Assembly (NCBI RefSeq): GCF_024171885.1
Contig: NZ_JAMTCP010000002.1
Coordinates: forward strand, 186,001 to 250,000
Source: Streptoalloteichus tenebrarius
GTDB lineage: Bacteria; Actinomycetota; Actinomycetes; Mycobacteriales; Pseudonocardiaceae
Reading direction: 5' to 3'
DNA length: 64,000 nt
Shown: piece by piece, positions 26,638-35,377 of the stretch
Position numbering within the stretch: position 1 is the stretch's first letter
How the letters are laid out: the number at the start of each line of letters is the position of its first letter
Position numbers and translations under genes: made by a program
Notes under the pieces: generated by a model
The model's database searches: none
What the model was told of the DNA's origin: nothing
The model's input: the letters and a program-made list of their open reading frames with translations, nothing else

Positions 26638-27508
26638 CAGGTTCGCGGTCAGTGGTCCGGGCCGGGGTTCGGTGACGGATGGACGGGGCGGACAGCGCCG
26701 GCTTGCGGCTTGCCGTCTTCCTGTTTGTCACATTCGTGTCACTGGCCCCGGTTTGTCCTTTTCGGGATGGGGCACGGTTCTGGCTGATTCGCCATTCCGG
26801 CTGTTGTCTTGATCCAACGCTGGTTGTCCTGGGTTCACCGCTGTTGTCCTGGTTCGACAGCGGGCGCTCGCGTTCACGGTGGTGCGGAGCCATCGACGGG
26901 TGGACGGCTCGGTCCTGGTGCGGCGCATTGGTCGGGGTGGGTTGGCCTGGGTGACGCGTTCGACGGTGGGGCCCGGTGCTTCTCGGACGGTGACGCGGTT
27001 GCCTGGTCGGCAACGCGCTCGGATGCCCAACCCTCCAGTTCACCATGCTGGTCTGACGTTCTGGTTCGTCGTCCTCCGTTCGGGAGCGGAGTTGTCCACA
27101 GGCTCTCCAGTTGTCCACAGTGGATCTCTGTGCGGTTCCTCGCGGGATCGTGAGCCGATAGGCTGGAGCGGGGCTCGCCCCCCGGGATGGGTGGGGGGTG
27201 TCCTGAGGTAGGGGAAGATCGGGCGGCTGGCGCCCGCCGGGGAAGTCAGGGCGTCGTTCGTGATGCAGGACGGTGGTGTCCGCGCCGTGGAGTGGGCATT
27301 CCGGGGGAATGGATGATGTCGTCCAGCCCGAGGCGCGCCGCGCGCGAACGGGCCGTGGTCACCTCCCCGCGAGAAGCGCGCAGGACCTCCTGACCTGGAC
27401 GCGAGAGCGGGGAGGAACGGCCGATGGCGCCCCGCCGGCCCCGACATGGTGGACTTTCCCGCGACAGCGGGTTCGCGCGAGTTCGACCGAAGCGAGGTGA
27501 GTGACGGC
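26638..27508. other. 0.87-kb gap between cobM and cobL
   Basis: No supported gene. The first half is less GC-rich than average. At 26799-26859 there are three imperfect 20-21-bp tandem units of the type GCTGTTGTCCTGGTTCAAC. Copy C of the 109-bp element is at 27092-27200 and points at cobL. A hydrophobic 91-codon frame at 26679 has poor codon bias and is not accepted. Confidence 0.5.
27092..27200 (+). repeat. 109-bp dispersed element, copy C
   Basis: Two perfect TTGTCCACA boxes (27092-27100 and 27111-27119), a 34-bp gap, then the core 27154-27200 with TAGGCTGGAGC and GGGCTCGCCCCCC. In this copy the possible -10 TAGGCT (27159-27164) faces cobL, 345 bases ahead, so it might serve as its promoter. 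The core differs from copy B at a handful of positions. Confidence 0.85.
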
Positions 27509-28741
27509 GTGACGGTGACCGTGGTCGGGATTGACGGTGACGCGCTGCCGCCGGCCGCCTCGGCCGTGGTGGAACGGGCCGAGGTGGTGGTGGGCGACCG
27601 GGAGCGCCTGGCGCGCCACGCCCCCGACGGGGCGCTGGCGGTCGGGCTCGACCCCCTCCCTCCCGCCCTGGACGAGGTCGAGCGCGCCGCCGGCGCCGGG
27701 CAGCCGGTGGCCGTGCTCGTCGCCGGCGACCCCGGGCTCGACGTGGTGCTGCGCGCCCTGCGCGCCAGGGGGCTGCGCCCCGCCGTGGTGCCGACGGTCT
27801 CCACCGTGCGGCGGCTGCTGGCCCGTCTCGGCCGCCCCGCCGACGACGTCGTCGTGGTGAGCGCGCACGGCCGGGACGCAACGCGCGCGCTCAACGTGTG
27901 CCGGGCGCGGCCCTCCGTGGCCGTGTTGACCGCGCCGGGAGCGGGGCCGGCCGAGATCGGGGCCGGCCTCGTCGGCTGGCGTCGCACCCTCGTCGTGGTG
28001 GAGGACCTCGGCGGCGAGCGGGAGCGGGTGGTCTCGGTGGACCCCGAGGAGGCCGCGCGGCGCACCTGGTCCGATCCCGGCGTCCTGCTCTGCCTGGCCG
28101 ACCCGGACGCGCTCGCGCCACTGGCCTGGCACGCCGGCGGCGAGCCAACGCCACCCGCCGGGGGCTGGGCGTTGCCCGAGGACGCGTTCGCCCATCGCGA
28201 CGGGATGGTGACGCCGGCCGAGGTGCGGGCCGTGGCGCTGGCCCGCCTCGCCCCGCGTCCGGGGGAGCTCGTGTGGGACGTCGGCGCGGGGTCCGGCGCG
28301 GTCGCCGTGGAGTGCGCGCGGATGGGCGCCGCCGTGATCGCCGTCGAGCGGGACCCCGTGCAGTGCGTGCGCGTCGTGGCCAACGCGGGCACGCACCAGG
28401 TCGACGTGCGGGTGGTCGAGGACGAGGCGCCCAGGGGGTTCGCCGGACTGCCCCGGCCGGACGCGGTGTTCGTCGGGGGCGGCGGCCCCGAGGTGGTCGC
28501 CGCCTGCGCCGACCTCGGCGCCGACCGGGTGGTCGTGGCGCTCAGCGCCTTCGACCGGCTCGGGTCGACGCGGGACGTCCTGCGGGCCGCCGGGTACCAG
28601 GTGGCGGGCTGCCAGATCTCCGTGTCCCGGATGGCGGAGCTGTCCGGCGACCCGACGGGCGCCACGACCGGCCTCACCGCGACGAACCCGGTGTTCCTGA
28701 TCTGGGGCGCCGGGCGGAACGACCAGAGAGGAACCCCGTGA
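27509..28741 (+). CDS. cobL: Precorrin-6Y C5,15-methyltransferase (decarboxylating)
   Basis: 410 residues joining a CbiE-like methylase (about 1-215) to a CbiT-like decarboxylating methylase (about 225-410). The start TVTVVGIDG and VVSAHGRDATRAL identify the N-domain, and FAHRDGMVTPAEVRAVALA plus VWDVGAGSGAVAVECAR the C-domain. In the N-domain the usual GDPMFHG-type segment reads VAGDPGLDVVLRAL, an unusual variant. GTG 27509 is chosen because its product starts like other CobL proteins and GAGGTGA lies 9 bases upstream; GTG 27497 is possible. The stop overlaps the next start as GTGA. Confidence 0.92.
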   Translation: MTVTVVGIDGDALPPAASAVVERAEVVVGDRERLARHAPDGALAVGLDPLPPALDEVERAAGAGQPVAVLVAGDPGLDVVLRALRARGLRPAVVPTVSTVRRLLARLGRPADDVVVVSAHGRDATRALNVCRARPSVAVLTAPGAGPAEIGAGLVGWRRTLVVVEDLGGERERVVSVDPEEAARRTWSDPGVLLCLADPDALAPLAWHAGGEPTPPAGGWALPEDAFAHRDGMVTPAEVRAVALARLAPRPGELVWDVGAGSGAVAVECARMGAAVIAVERDPVQCVRVVANAGTHQVDVRVVEDEAPRGFAGLPRPDAVFVGGGGPEVVAACADLGADRVVVALSAFDRLGSTRDVLRAAGYQVAGCQISVSRMAELSGDPTGATTGLTATNPVFLIWGAGRNDQRGTP

Positions 28742-30504
28742 TCGGCCTGTTCGCCGCCACCGCCGCCGGCCGTCGTGTCGCGACCGAACTCGCCGCGCAC
28801 CTCGGGCCGGACGCGGTGGTCGTGGACGGCCCGGTCCGCCCGGCGCTGCACCGGATGTGGCCGCGCCTGGGCGCTGCGGTGGTCCTCCTCGGAGCCGGGG
28901 CCACGGTGCGGCTGGTCGCGCCCCTGCTGTCCGACGAGCAGACCGACCCCGGCGTGGTGTCGGTGGACGAGGACGGCCGGTTCGTCGTGGCGCTGGCCGG
29001 GGCGCACGCCGGGGGCGCGAACACCCTCGCCGAGCGGGTGGCCGAGATCCTCGGTGGCACGGCGGTGCCCACCCCCGGTGGCGACGCGACCGGCACGTCC
29101 GTCCTGGACGAGCTGGTCGAGCTGCTGGACGCGGAGGTCGACGGCGACCTGGTCGCGTGCGGCGCGGCCGTGGTCGGCGGGGCCCCGGTGCGGCTGGTCA
29201 ACCCGCTCCGGTTCCCGTTGCCGGCGTTGCCGTCCAATGTGGCGTCCGATGTGGACAGTCCAGAGTGGACGATCATGGTCGACGACCGGATCCCGGTCGA
29301 GCCGGACAGGGCCGCCGACTGGCCCGGCCACCCCGTGCGGCCGGCGGAGGGGTCGCTGCTCCGGCTCGTGCCGCGCACCCTGGTGGTCGGCGTCGGGTCG
29401 TCGACCGGCGTGGCGACCGGCGCGGTGACCTCCGCGTTGTCGCTGGTGGAGAGTGAGCACGGGTTCGACCTCGGCGCGGTCAGGGCGTTCGCCACGATCG
29501 ACACGAAGGCCGCGGAGCGGGGCATCCTGGAGGCGGTGGAGGACCACGGGTTCTGGAACACCGACACCGAGCTTCCCCTCCTGCGCTACCCGGCGGCCGT
29601 GCTGTCCGAGGTGGACGTCCCCAACCCCGACGAGGCCGTGCGCGCGCGGACCGGCACGCCGAGCGTGGCCGAGGCCGCCGCGCTGCGCGGCGCCGCCGAG
29701 CTGGCGGCGGGCGGCGCGGTCGAGCTGGTGGTGGACAAGATCCGGGGCGACGCGGTGACCGTGGCGGTGGCCAGGGTCCGGCCCCGCGGTCGGCTGGCCG
29801 TGCTCGGCCTCGGGCCGGGCGCGGCGGACCTGCGCGCCCCGCGCGTCGAGGCGGAGCTGCGTCGCAGCGCCGTGCTCCTCGGCCTCGACGGCGACGTCGA
29901 GCGGGTGCGGCACCTCCTGCGCCCGGGCACCAGGGTCAGGACGGGCGGTCCGGGCGGGAACGAGGCGCGGGCCCGCCAGGCCGCCGAACTCGCCGCGAAC
30001 GGGGCCGCCGTCGCCGTGGTCGTCTCGGGGGACACCAGCCTCGACGAGCTGTCCGGGCCCGCGTTGGACCAGGTCGGGGCCGACGTCGAGCTGGTGGGCG
30101 TGCCGGGAGCCACCGACGTGCTCGCCGCGGCCGCCCTGCTCGGCGCGCCCCTCGACCACGACCACGCGGTGATCAGCCTCGACGACCCCCGCGTGCCGTG
30201 GGAGGACACCGAGCGGCGGCTGCGGGCCGCCGCCGAGGCCGACCTCGTGGTCTGCCTCCGCCACGCGGGCGACGGGGACGGGCGGTCGCGCCGGGCGCTG
30301 GAGATCCTGCGGGAGCGGCGTTCCCCCGACACCCCGGTCGGCGTCGTCCGCGCCGGCGACCTCGGTGATCGACGGGTCTGGACCGGGACCGTCGCCGAGT
30401 TTGATCTGTCCTATGTGGACGATGGGGCGACGGTGTTCGTCGGGGCCTCCCGCACCGCTCTCGTCGCCGGACGCCTGGTCACCCGCCACCGGCCGCGCGC
30501 GTGA
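28738..30504 (+). CDS. CbiG-CobJ fusion (cobalt-precorrin-5A hydrolase / C17-methyltransferase)
   Basis: 588 residues. The first about 350 are CbiG-like (IGLFAATAAGRRVATELA; GAGATVRLVAPLL; SSTGVATGAVTSAL; FATIDTKAAERGILEA), opening the lactone of cobalt-precorrin-5A. The rest is a CobJ/CbiH methylase (LAVLGLGPGAADLRAPRVEA; AVISLDDPRVPWEDTERRL). In the CobJ half the usual SGDPGIY substrate loop is SGDTSLDEL and the family's later motifs are also altered, so activity of this half is less certain. GTG 28738 overlaps the cobL stop. Two 13-bp dyads (29244, 30408) lie inside this gene. Confidence 0.88.
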   Translation: MIGLFAATAAGRRVATELAAHLGPDAVVVDGPVRPALHRMWPRLGAAVVLLGAGATVRLVAPLLSDEQTDPGVVSVDEDGRFVVALAGAHAGGANTLAERVAEILGGTAVPTPGGDATGTSVLDELVELLDAEVDGDLVACGAAVVGGAPVRLVNPLRFPLPALPSNVASDVDSPEWTIMVDDRIPVEPDRAADWPGHPVRPAEGSLLRLVPRTLVVGVGSSTGVATGAVTSALSLVESEHGFDLGAVRAFATIDTKAAERGILEAVEDHGFWNTDTELPLLRYPAAVLSEVDVPNPDEAVRARTGTPSVAEAAALRGAAELAAGGAVELVVDKIRGDAVTVAVARVRPRGRLAVLGLGPGAADLRAPRVEAELRRSAVLLGLDGDVERVRHLLRPGTRVRTGGPGGNEARARQAAELAANGAAVAVVVSGDTSLDELSGPALDQVGADVELVGVPGATDVLAAAALLGAPLDHDHAVISLDDPRVPWEDTERRLRAAAEADLVVCLRHAGDGDGRSRRALEILRERRSPDTPVGVVRAGDLGDRRVWTGTVAEFDLSYVDDGATVFVGASRTALVAGRLVTRHRPRA

Positions 30505-30602
30505 ACGTGATCTGGCTCGCGCAACGCCAGGTCCGTTAGCCGCCAGCACCGGACGCCGGACGCGGTGAGGCTTGTTCCCACCGAGAGGGAAGGAGCAGCG
30601 CC

Positions 30603-31097
30603 ATGTCCGGCTACCGTGTCGTCCCCGTCGCCGAGGAAGTCGTCGCCGAGGTCCGACGCACCCGCACCGCGCCCGACTACGGGCACCCCGCGTGGTTGGA
30701 GGAGAAGCACGAGGCCGGCGCGGCGTGCCGGGTGTGCCTGACCCGGTTCGCCGCCGACGAGCCGCGCCTGCTGTTCACCTTCGACGCCTTCCGCGGCCGG
30801 GCCGTCCCCCCGCTCCCCGGCCCGATCTACGTCCACGCCGCCGAGTGCGAGCCGCACGACGCGGACACGCCCCTGCCGCCGTACTTCCTGGGCAAGCCCG
30901 TGACCTTCCAGGCGTACGGCGAGGGACGCCGGCTCGTGGTCGAGCGGGAGATCCACCAGGACGTCGAGGAGGCGATCGCCGACCTCCTCGCGTCGCCGGA
31001 GGTCTTCTACATCCACGCCAGGAGCGTGGACGCCGGCTGCTACCTGTTCACCGTCGAGCGGGCCGTCGAGCAGGCCACGGACGCGACCCGCGCCTGA
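30603..31097 (+). CDS. DUF1203 family protein
   Basis: 164 residues of the DUF1203 family: YRVVPVAEEVVAEVRRTR, CRVCLTRF, GPIYVHAAECEPHD near residue 80 and VFYIHARSVDAGCYLFTVER at the C-terminus. The family has no established function. Cys residues at about 41, 44 and 83 may bind metal (inference). ATG 30603 has GAAGGAG upstream. The gene lies after the cob genes without apparent link. A hairpin (31122-31160) follows 25 bases after the stop. Confidence 0.88.
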   Translation: MSGYRVVPVAEEVVAEVRRTRTAPDYGHPAWLEEKHEAGAACRVCLTRFAADEPRLLFTFDAFRGRAVPPLPGPIYVHAAECEPHDADTPLPPYFLGKPVTFQAYGEGRRLVVEREIHQDVEEAIADLLASPEVFYIHARSVDAGCYLFTVERAVEQATDATRA

Positions 31098-31105
31098 CGC
31101 CCATG

Positions 31106-31177
31106 GCGGGTGACGCGGCGACCACGCCGCGCGCCGGGAGGAGCTGGCCGCGCGGCGTGGGGTCGTGAGATCCGGGC
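31106..31177 (+). repeat. 72-bp direct repeat, copy 1 (terminator-like hairpin)
   Basis: 72 bp identical at 70 positions to 31518-31589. Each copy contains 12-bp inverted arms CCACGCCGCGCG and CGCGCGGCGTGG (here 31122-31133 and 31149-31160) around a 15-base loop, then TCGTGAGATCCGGGC. Copy 1 probably ends the DUF1203 transcript. Confidence 0.85.
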
Positions 31178-31199
31178 TCCAGGTACGAGGACGTGCCCT

Positions 31200-31395
31200 C
31201 CAAGCCAGATGAGCAGAGTGGTCAGATCGATCACCCTCAGTAGGAGGTGGCGGTCTGTCGTAGCGGGTGGCGATGGCGTGGAACTGCTGGAGCTGGTTGC
31301 AACAGCGTTCGACGACGTCGCGGCGCTCGCTGGCGGCTCGCGTGGACCGGAGGTGGGTGGGCGGCCACCGGCCACCGCCAGAACTGGTTGTCGAT
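31200..31395 (-). pseudogene. Relic of an IS5-type transposase C-terminus
   Basis: Across three frames on the minus strand the pieces GGRPPTSG, RRDVVERCCNQLQQFHAIAT, RYD, TATSY and LRVIDLTTLLIWL can be joined; together they match the end of IS5-family transposases (VVERCFNRLKQWRGIATRYDK-like). At least two frameshifts and a stop break it. It sits exactly between the two 72-bp repeats. Confidence 0.75.
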
Positions 31396-31517
31396 CGTCT
31401 TCCACGGCCATGACGTTCGACAGGTCACGCGATGCCGCCCCTGTCCTCGCCTTGGGCAGCACCCCCGTTGATCACCCCGGCACCTCGTCCACCCTGGGAC
31501 GTCCCCCCGCGTCCGAA

Positions 31518-31589
31518 GCGGGTGACACGGCGACCACGCCGCGCGCCAGGAGGAGCTGGCCGCGCGGCGTGGGGTCGTGAGATCCGGGC
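31518..31589 (+). repeat. 72-bp direct repeat, copy 2
   Basis: Second copy of the hairpin repeat, arms 31534-31545 and 31561-31572. It lies on the far side of the transposase relic, so the pair brackets about 340 bp. Confidence 0.85.
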
Positions 31590-31630
31590 GCCGGGCGTGA
31601 AAGGCGCGCGGTGTGCCGACGCCCGTCCGC

Positions 31631-31735
31631 TGAGGGACGGGTCGGCCACGCCGAGGACTGGGCAGGTCACGCCGAGGGACGGGTCAGGTCACGCCGAGGG
31701 ACGGGGTCAGCCACGCCGAGGACGGGGCAGGTCAC
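31631..31735. repeat. Five imperfect 21-22-bp tandem units
   Basis: Units of the type GAGGGACGGGTCAGGTCACGCC repeat five times with small changes up to the end of pxpC. No coding frame runs through them. They could form hairpins with each other or bind a protein; role unknown. Confidence 0.7.
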
Positions 31736-32616
31736 CAGGTCGGCTGGGTGACGCGGAACCGGAGCCGCGTCCCCGGCCTGGCCTGGGCGGCCCGGTCGAC
31801 GTCCTCGGCGAGGACGACGGCGATGACCGGGTAGCCGCCGGTCACCGGGTGGTCGGCGAGGAACAGGGTGGGCTGGCCGGAGGGCGGCACCTGGAGGGCG
31901 CCGCGCACCGTTCCCTCACTGGGCAGCTCACCGTCCCGGCGCCGCTCCAGCACCGGTCCCGCCAGCCGCATCCCCACCCGGTCGCTTTCCGAGGTCACCT
32001 GGAACGGCTCGCGGCCGAGCGCCGCCACCGCCTCCGGGGTGAACCAGTCGTCCCTCGGCCCCAGCCACACCCGGAGCACCAGCTCGTCGTCCCGCGGGGG
32101 CGCGACCGGCGCGAGGTCCACGGGGGGCAGCGGGCGTCGCGGCTCGCCCACCGCGAGCACGTCCCCCGTGGCGAGCGCCCCGGGGCCGATCCCGGCGAGC
32201 ACGTCCGTCGACGACGAGCCGAGCACGGCGGGGACGTCCAGGCCGCCCCGCACGGCGACGTAGTTGCGCAGACCCCGCGTGGGCGGGCCGAGCCGCAGCT
32301 CCGCGCCCGGTCGCAGCCGCAGCACGCTGTTCACCGGCTCGGGCCGGCCGTCGACGGTGACCGGGCACTCCGCCCCGGTCACCGCCACCACGAGGTGGTG
32401 CCGCGCCCGCACCGCGAGCCCCCCGAAGGTCACCTCGACGGCCGCGGCGTCCTCCGCGTTGCCGACCAGCCGGTTGGCCAGCCGGAAGGCGGCCCGGTCC
32501 GCCGCGCCGGACCAGCCGACGCCCAGCCCGGCCAGTCCTGGCCGCCCGAGGTCCTGCACGGTGGCCAGGATCCCGGGGGAGAGCACCTCGACCTGCCGCA
32601 CGTCGACCCGCCTCAC
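31732..32616 (-). CDS. pxpC: 5-oxoprolinase subunit C
   Basis: 294 residues of the KipA/biotin-dependent carboxyltransferase-like family. With PxpA and PxpB it hydrolyses 5-oxoproline (pyroglutamate) to glutamate using ATP. Signatures: VLSPGILATVQDLGRPGLAG at the N-terminus, GAADRAAFRLANRLVGN, and near the end FLADHPVTGGYPVIAVV. GTG 32616 overlaps the pxpB stop (GTGA). Last gene of the pyroglutamate operon. Confidence 0.93.
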   Translation of the reverse strand: MRRVDVRQVEVLSPGILATVQDLGRPGLAGLGVGWSGAADRAAFRLANRLVGNAEDAAAVEVTFGGLAVRARHHLVVAVTGAECPVTVDGRPEPVNSVLRLRPGAELRLGPPTRGLRNYVAVRGGLDVPAVLGSSSTDVLAGIGPGALATGDVLAVGEPRRPLPPVDLAPVAPPRDDELVLRVWLGPRDDWFTPEAVAALGREPFQVTSESDRVGMRLAGPVLERRRDGELPSEGTVRGALQVPPSGQPTLFLADHPVTGGYPVIAVVLAEDVDRAAQARPGTRLRFRVTQPTW

Positions 32617-33299
32617 GTCTCCTCCACGAACCGCACGGTCGTGCCGGGCCGCAACAGGGCCGGCGGGTCGCGGTCCACCTGCCACACGACGAGGTCGGTG
32701 CGGCCGATGAGCTGCCAGCCGCCGGGCGAGACCCGGGGGTACACCCCGGTGTACTCGCCGGCCAGCGCCACCGCCCCGGCCGGGACCCGCGTGCGCGGCA
32801 CCGCGCGCCTCGGCACCCGCAGGCGGGGGTCCCCGCCCGTGAGATAGCCGAACCCCGGCGCGAACCCGCAGAACGCCACCGTCCACTCGGAGCCCGTGTG
32901 CGCGGCGACGACCTCCCGCTCCGTCAGCCCGGTCAGCCGGGCGACCTCCGCGAGGTCCTCCCCGTCGTACCGCACCGGGACCTCCACCCGGTCGCGGCTC
33001 TCCCGCTCGTCCCACACCGGCTCGGCGCCGCGCACCGCCGCTGCCACCGCCCGCAGGTCCGTCTCGTCGGGGCCCAGCCGCAGCAGCAGGGTGCGGGCCG
33101 CCGGAACCATGTCGACCACGCCGGGCGGGGGAGCGGCGCGCAGCGCCGCGTACAGCCCGACGACCCCGGCGCTGTCGGCCAGCTCCACCAGCAGCGCCCG
33201 GTCGCCGCACGGCAGCAGGCGCATGTCCCAGTTGTCCACAGTGGACTCCAACGGCCGCGCCGTCCCGCTCGGCGCCGTCTCCGCCGTCCCCGCCGTCAT
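32613..33299 (-). CDS. pxpB: 5-oxoprolinase subunit B
   Basis: 228 residues of the KipI family. Signatures: [51 protein letters not shown] and [11 protein letters not shown]. The N-terminal about 25 residues before MRLLPCGD are extra and may not be translated; ATG 33299 overlaps the pxpA stop as ATGA, which favours it. A 13-bp dyad (33234-33246) encodes STVD in this extension. Confidence 0.93.
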   Translation of the reverse strand: MTAGTAETAPSGTARPLESTVDNWDMRLLPCGDRALLVELADSAGVVGLYAALRAAPPPGVVDMVPAARTLLLRLGPDETDLRAVAAAVRGAEPVWDERESRDRVEVPVRYDGEDLAEVARLTGLTEREVVAAHTGSEWTVAFCGFAPGFGYLTGGDPRLRVPRRAVPRTRVPAGAVALAGEYTGVYPRVSPGGWQLIGRTDLVVWQVDRDPPALLRPGTTVRFVEET

Positions 33300-34075
33300 G
33301 CCGCGAACGCCCTGGGCCGCACGCCCGCGCGCTCCAGCCCCGCCCGCAACGCGCGGGCCGCCTCGACCGCGCCCGGCGTGTCGCCGTGCACGCAGATCGA
33401 GTCGGCCCGCAACCGCACCACGGAGCCGTCGACCGCGACGACCTCGCCCCGGGTCGCCAGCGTCAGGCCGCGTTCCGCGATCAGCGCGGGGTCGTGCAGC
33501 ACCGCGTTCGGCTCCCGACGCGACACCAACGTGCCCTCAGGGGTGTAGGCGCGGTCGGCGAACGCCTCGTGCCGCACCGGCAGCCCGGCCTCGGCCGCCA
33601 GCCGCAGCCACACCGCGCCCGGCAGCCCCAGCACGGGCAGCGCCGGGTCGAACTCCCGCACCGCGTCCACCACCGCGGCGGCCTGCTCCTCGTGGTGCAC
33701 CAGGGTGTTGTACAGCGCGCCGTGCGGCTTGACGTAGCGCACGCACGTCCCGGCCGCCCTGGCGCACGCGTCGAGCGCTCCGAGCTGGTAGAGCACGTCG
33801 GCGGCCAGCTCCTCGGGCGCCACGTCCACGAACCGCCGGCCGAACCCGGCCAGGTCCCGGTACCCCACGTGCGCCCCGACGCTCACCCCGCGCTCGGCCG
33901 CCAGCCGGCACGTGCGGCGCATCGTCACCGGGTCGCCCGCGTGGAAGCCGCAGGCCACGTTCGCGCTGGTGACCACGTCGAGCAGCGCGGCGTCGTCCCC
34001 CATCCGCCAGTTCCCGAACCCCTCGCCGAGGTCGGCGTTGAGGTCGATCGCGGCGGTCCCGTCGGTGCCGATCAT
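33296..34075 (-). CDS. pxpA: 5-oxoprolinase subunit A
   Basis: 259 residues of the LamB/YcsF family. The start [12 protein letters not shown] is diagnostic, followed by [44 protein letters not shown] and [14 protein letters not shown]. These acid/His clusters form the catalytic centre of the PxpABC enzyme. It starts 13 bases downstream of the NRAMP-like carrier on the same strand. Confidence 0.95.
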   Translation of the reverse strand: MIGTDGTAAIDLNADLGEGFGNWRMGDDAALLDVVTSANVACGFHAGDPVTMRRTCRLAAERGVSVGAHVGYRDLAGFGRRFVDVAPEELAADVLYQLGALDACARAAGTCVRYVKPHGALYNTLVHHEEQAAAVVDAVREFDPALPVLGLPGAVWLRLAAEAGLPVRHEAFADRAYTPEGTLVSRREPNAVLHDPALIAERGLTLATRGEVVAVDGSVVRLRADSICVHGDTPGAVEAARALRAGLERAGVRPRAFAA

Positions 34076-34088
34076 GTCTCCTCCTCCG

Positions 34089-35309
34089 TCACGTCCACAG
34101 CGCGCCGAGCGAGCCCAGCGACTTCCAGCCCAGGTACACGGTCACCAGCCAGGCCAGCGCGCCCAGCACGACCAGCCAGCGCGGGTAGCGGTAGCCCCCC
34201 ATCAGGTCCCGCCGCCGCGCCGCCACCCACAGCAGCAGGGCCATGCCCACCGGCAGGATCAGCCCGTTGAACGCGCCGGCGAAGATCAACAGCTTCGCCG
34301 GGGCCTGGCCGGCCAGGGCGAAGACCGCGGTGGAGACCGCGATGAACCCGATCACCAGGCTGTTGCGGTGGCGGGCGAGCCGGGGCGAGGACCCGGTCAC
34401 GAACGTGACCGAGGTGTAGGCCGCGCCGATCACGGAGGTGATCGCGGCGGCCCACAGCACCAGGCCGAAGATCCGCAGTCCCACCTGGCCGGCCGCGTGC
34501 TCGAACGCGGTGGCCGCCGGGTTCGAGCTCGACAGCGTCACCCCGGCCGCCACCACGCCGAAGACCGCGAGGAACAGCAGCAGCCGCATCACGCCGGTCA
34601 CCAGGATGCCGGTGATCGAGCTGCGGCTGATCTGGCCGACCGCGGCGGGGCCGCTGATCCCCGAGTCGACCAGCCGGTGCGCGCCGGCGTAGGTGATGTA
34701 CCCGCCGACCGTGCCGCCGATCAACGTCGTGATCGCGGCGAAGTCGACCTTCTCCGGCACGACCGCGTTGCGCAGCGCGTCGCCCACGGGCGGCTCGGAG
34801 ACCACCGCCACGTAGGCCGTCATCCCGATCATGACCAGGCCGAGCACGACGACGATCCGGTCCATGGCGACACCGGCCCGCCTGCTGACGAACACCGCGA
34901 TCGCGACCAGCGCCGACACCACGCCGGCCAGCGTCGGGTCCACCCCGAGCATCGCGGCGCCGCCCAGGCCGGCGCCGGCGACGTTGCCGATGTTGAACAC
35001 CAGCCCGCCGAGCACGACCAGGAACGACAACAGCCAGCCCGCGCCGGGCACCACCCGGTTGGCCAGCTCCTGGGCGCGCAGCCCCGACACCCCGATGACC
35101 CGCCAGACGTTGAGCTGCACGGCCAGGTCGACCAGGATCGACGCGACGATCGCGAAGGCGAAGGACGCGCCGAGCTGGCCGGTGAACGTGGCCGTCTGCG
35201 TGATGAAGCCGGGACCGATGGCGCTGGTGGCCATCAGGAACATCGCGCCGAGCAGGGTGCCGCGCGCGCCCTTGGTGGTGCCGCCGACCGTCATGGTCTG
35301 CTCGCCCAC
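34089..35309 (-). CDS. NRAMP-like membrane carrier (YcsG type)
   Basis: 406 residues with about eleven membrane helices. [20 protein letters not shown] and [13 protein letters not shown] correspond to the helix 1 and helix 3 region of NRAMP carriers, but the metal-site motif DPGN is replaced by IGPG, so it may not carry divalent metal. In Bacillus subtilis a similar carrier (YcsG) is encoded with kipI, kipA and ycsF. Together with pxpABC this suggests uptake of pyroglutamate or a related compound (inference). Second gene of the operon after the secreted peptidase-like protein. Confidence 0.85.
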   Translation of the reverse strand: MGEQTMTVGGTTKGARGTLLGAMFLMATSAIGPGFITQTATFTGQLGASFAFAIVASILVDLAVQLNVWRVIGVSGLRAQELANRVVPGAGWLLSFLVVLGGLVFNIGNVAGAGLGGAAMLGVDPTLAGVVSALVAIAVFVSRRAGVAMDRIVVVLGLVMIGMTAYVAVVSEPPVGDALRNAVVPEKVDFAAITTLIGGTVGGYITYAGAHRLVDSGISGPAAVGQISRSSITGILVTGVMRLLLFLAVFGVVAAGVTLSSSNPAATAFEHAAGQVGLRIFGLVLWAAAITSVIGAAYTSVTFVTGSSPRLARHRNSLVIGFIAVSTAVFALAGQAPAKLLIFAGAFNGLILPVGMALLLWVAARRRDLMGGYRYPRWLVVLGALAWLVTVYLGWKSLGSLGALWT

Positions 35310-35377
35310 GGGCTACCTCCAGGAAGAAGGGGCGGGCCGGCGGCCGGGTTCCTCCCCGCCGCCAGGCCCGCCGTGAC

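Noticed and set aside
26679-26954. 91-codon plus-strand frame with a hydrophobic N-terminus between cobM and cobL
   Set aside because: Poor codon bias, no ribosome site, and it overlaps tandem repeats that would not fit a coding role.
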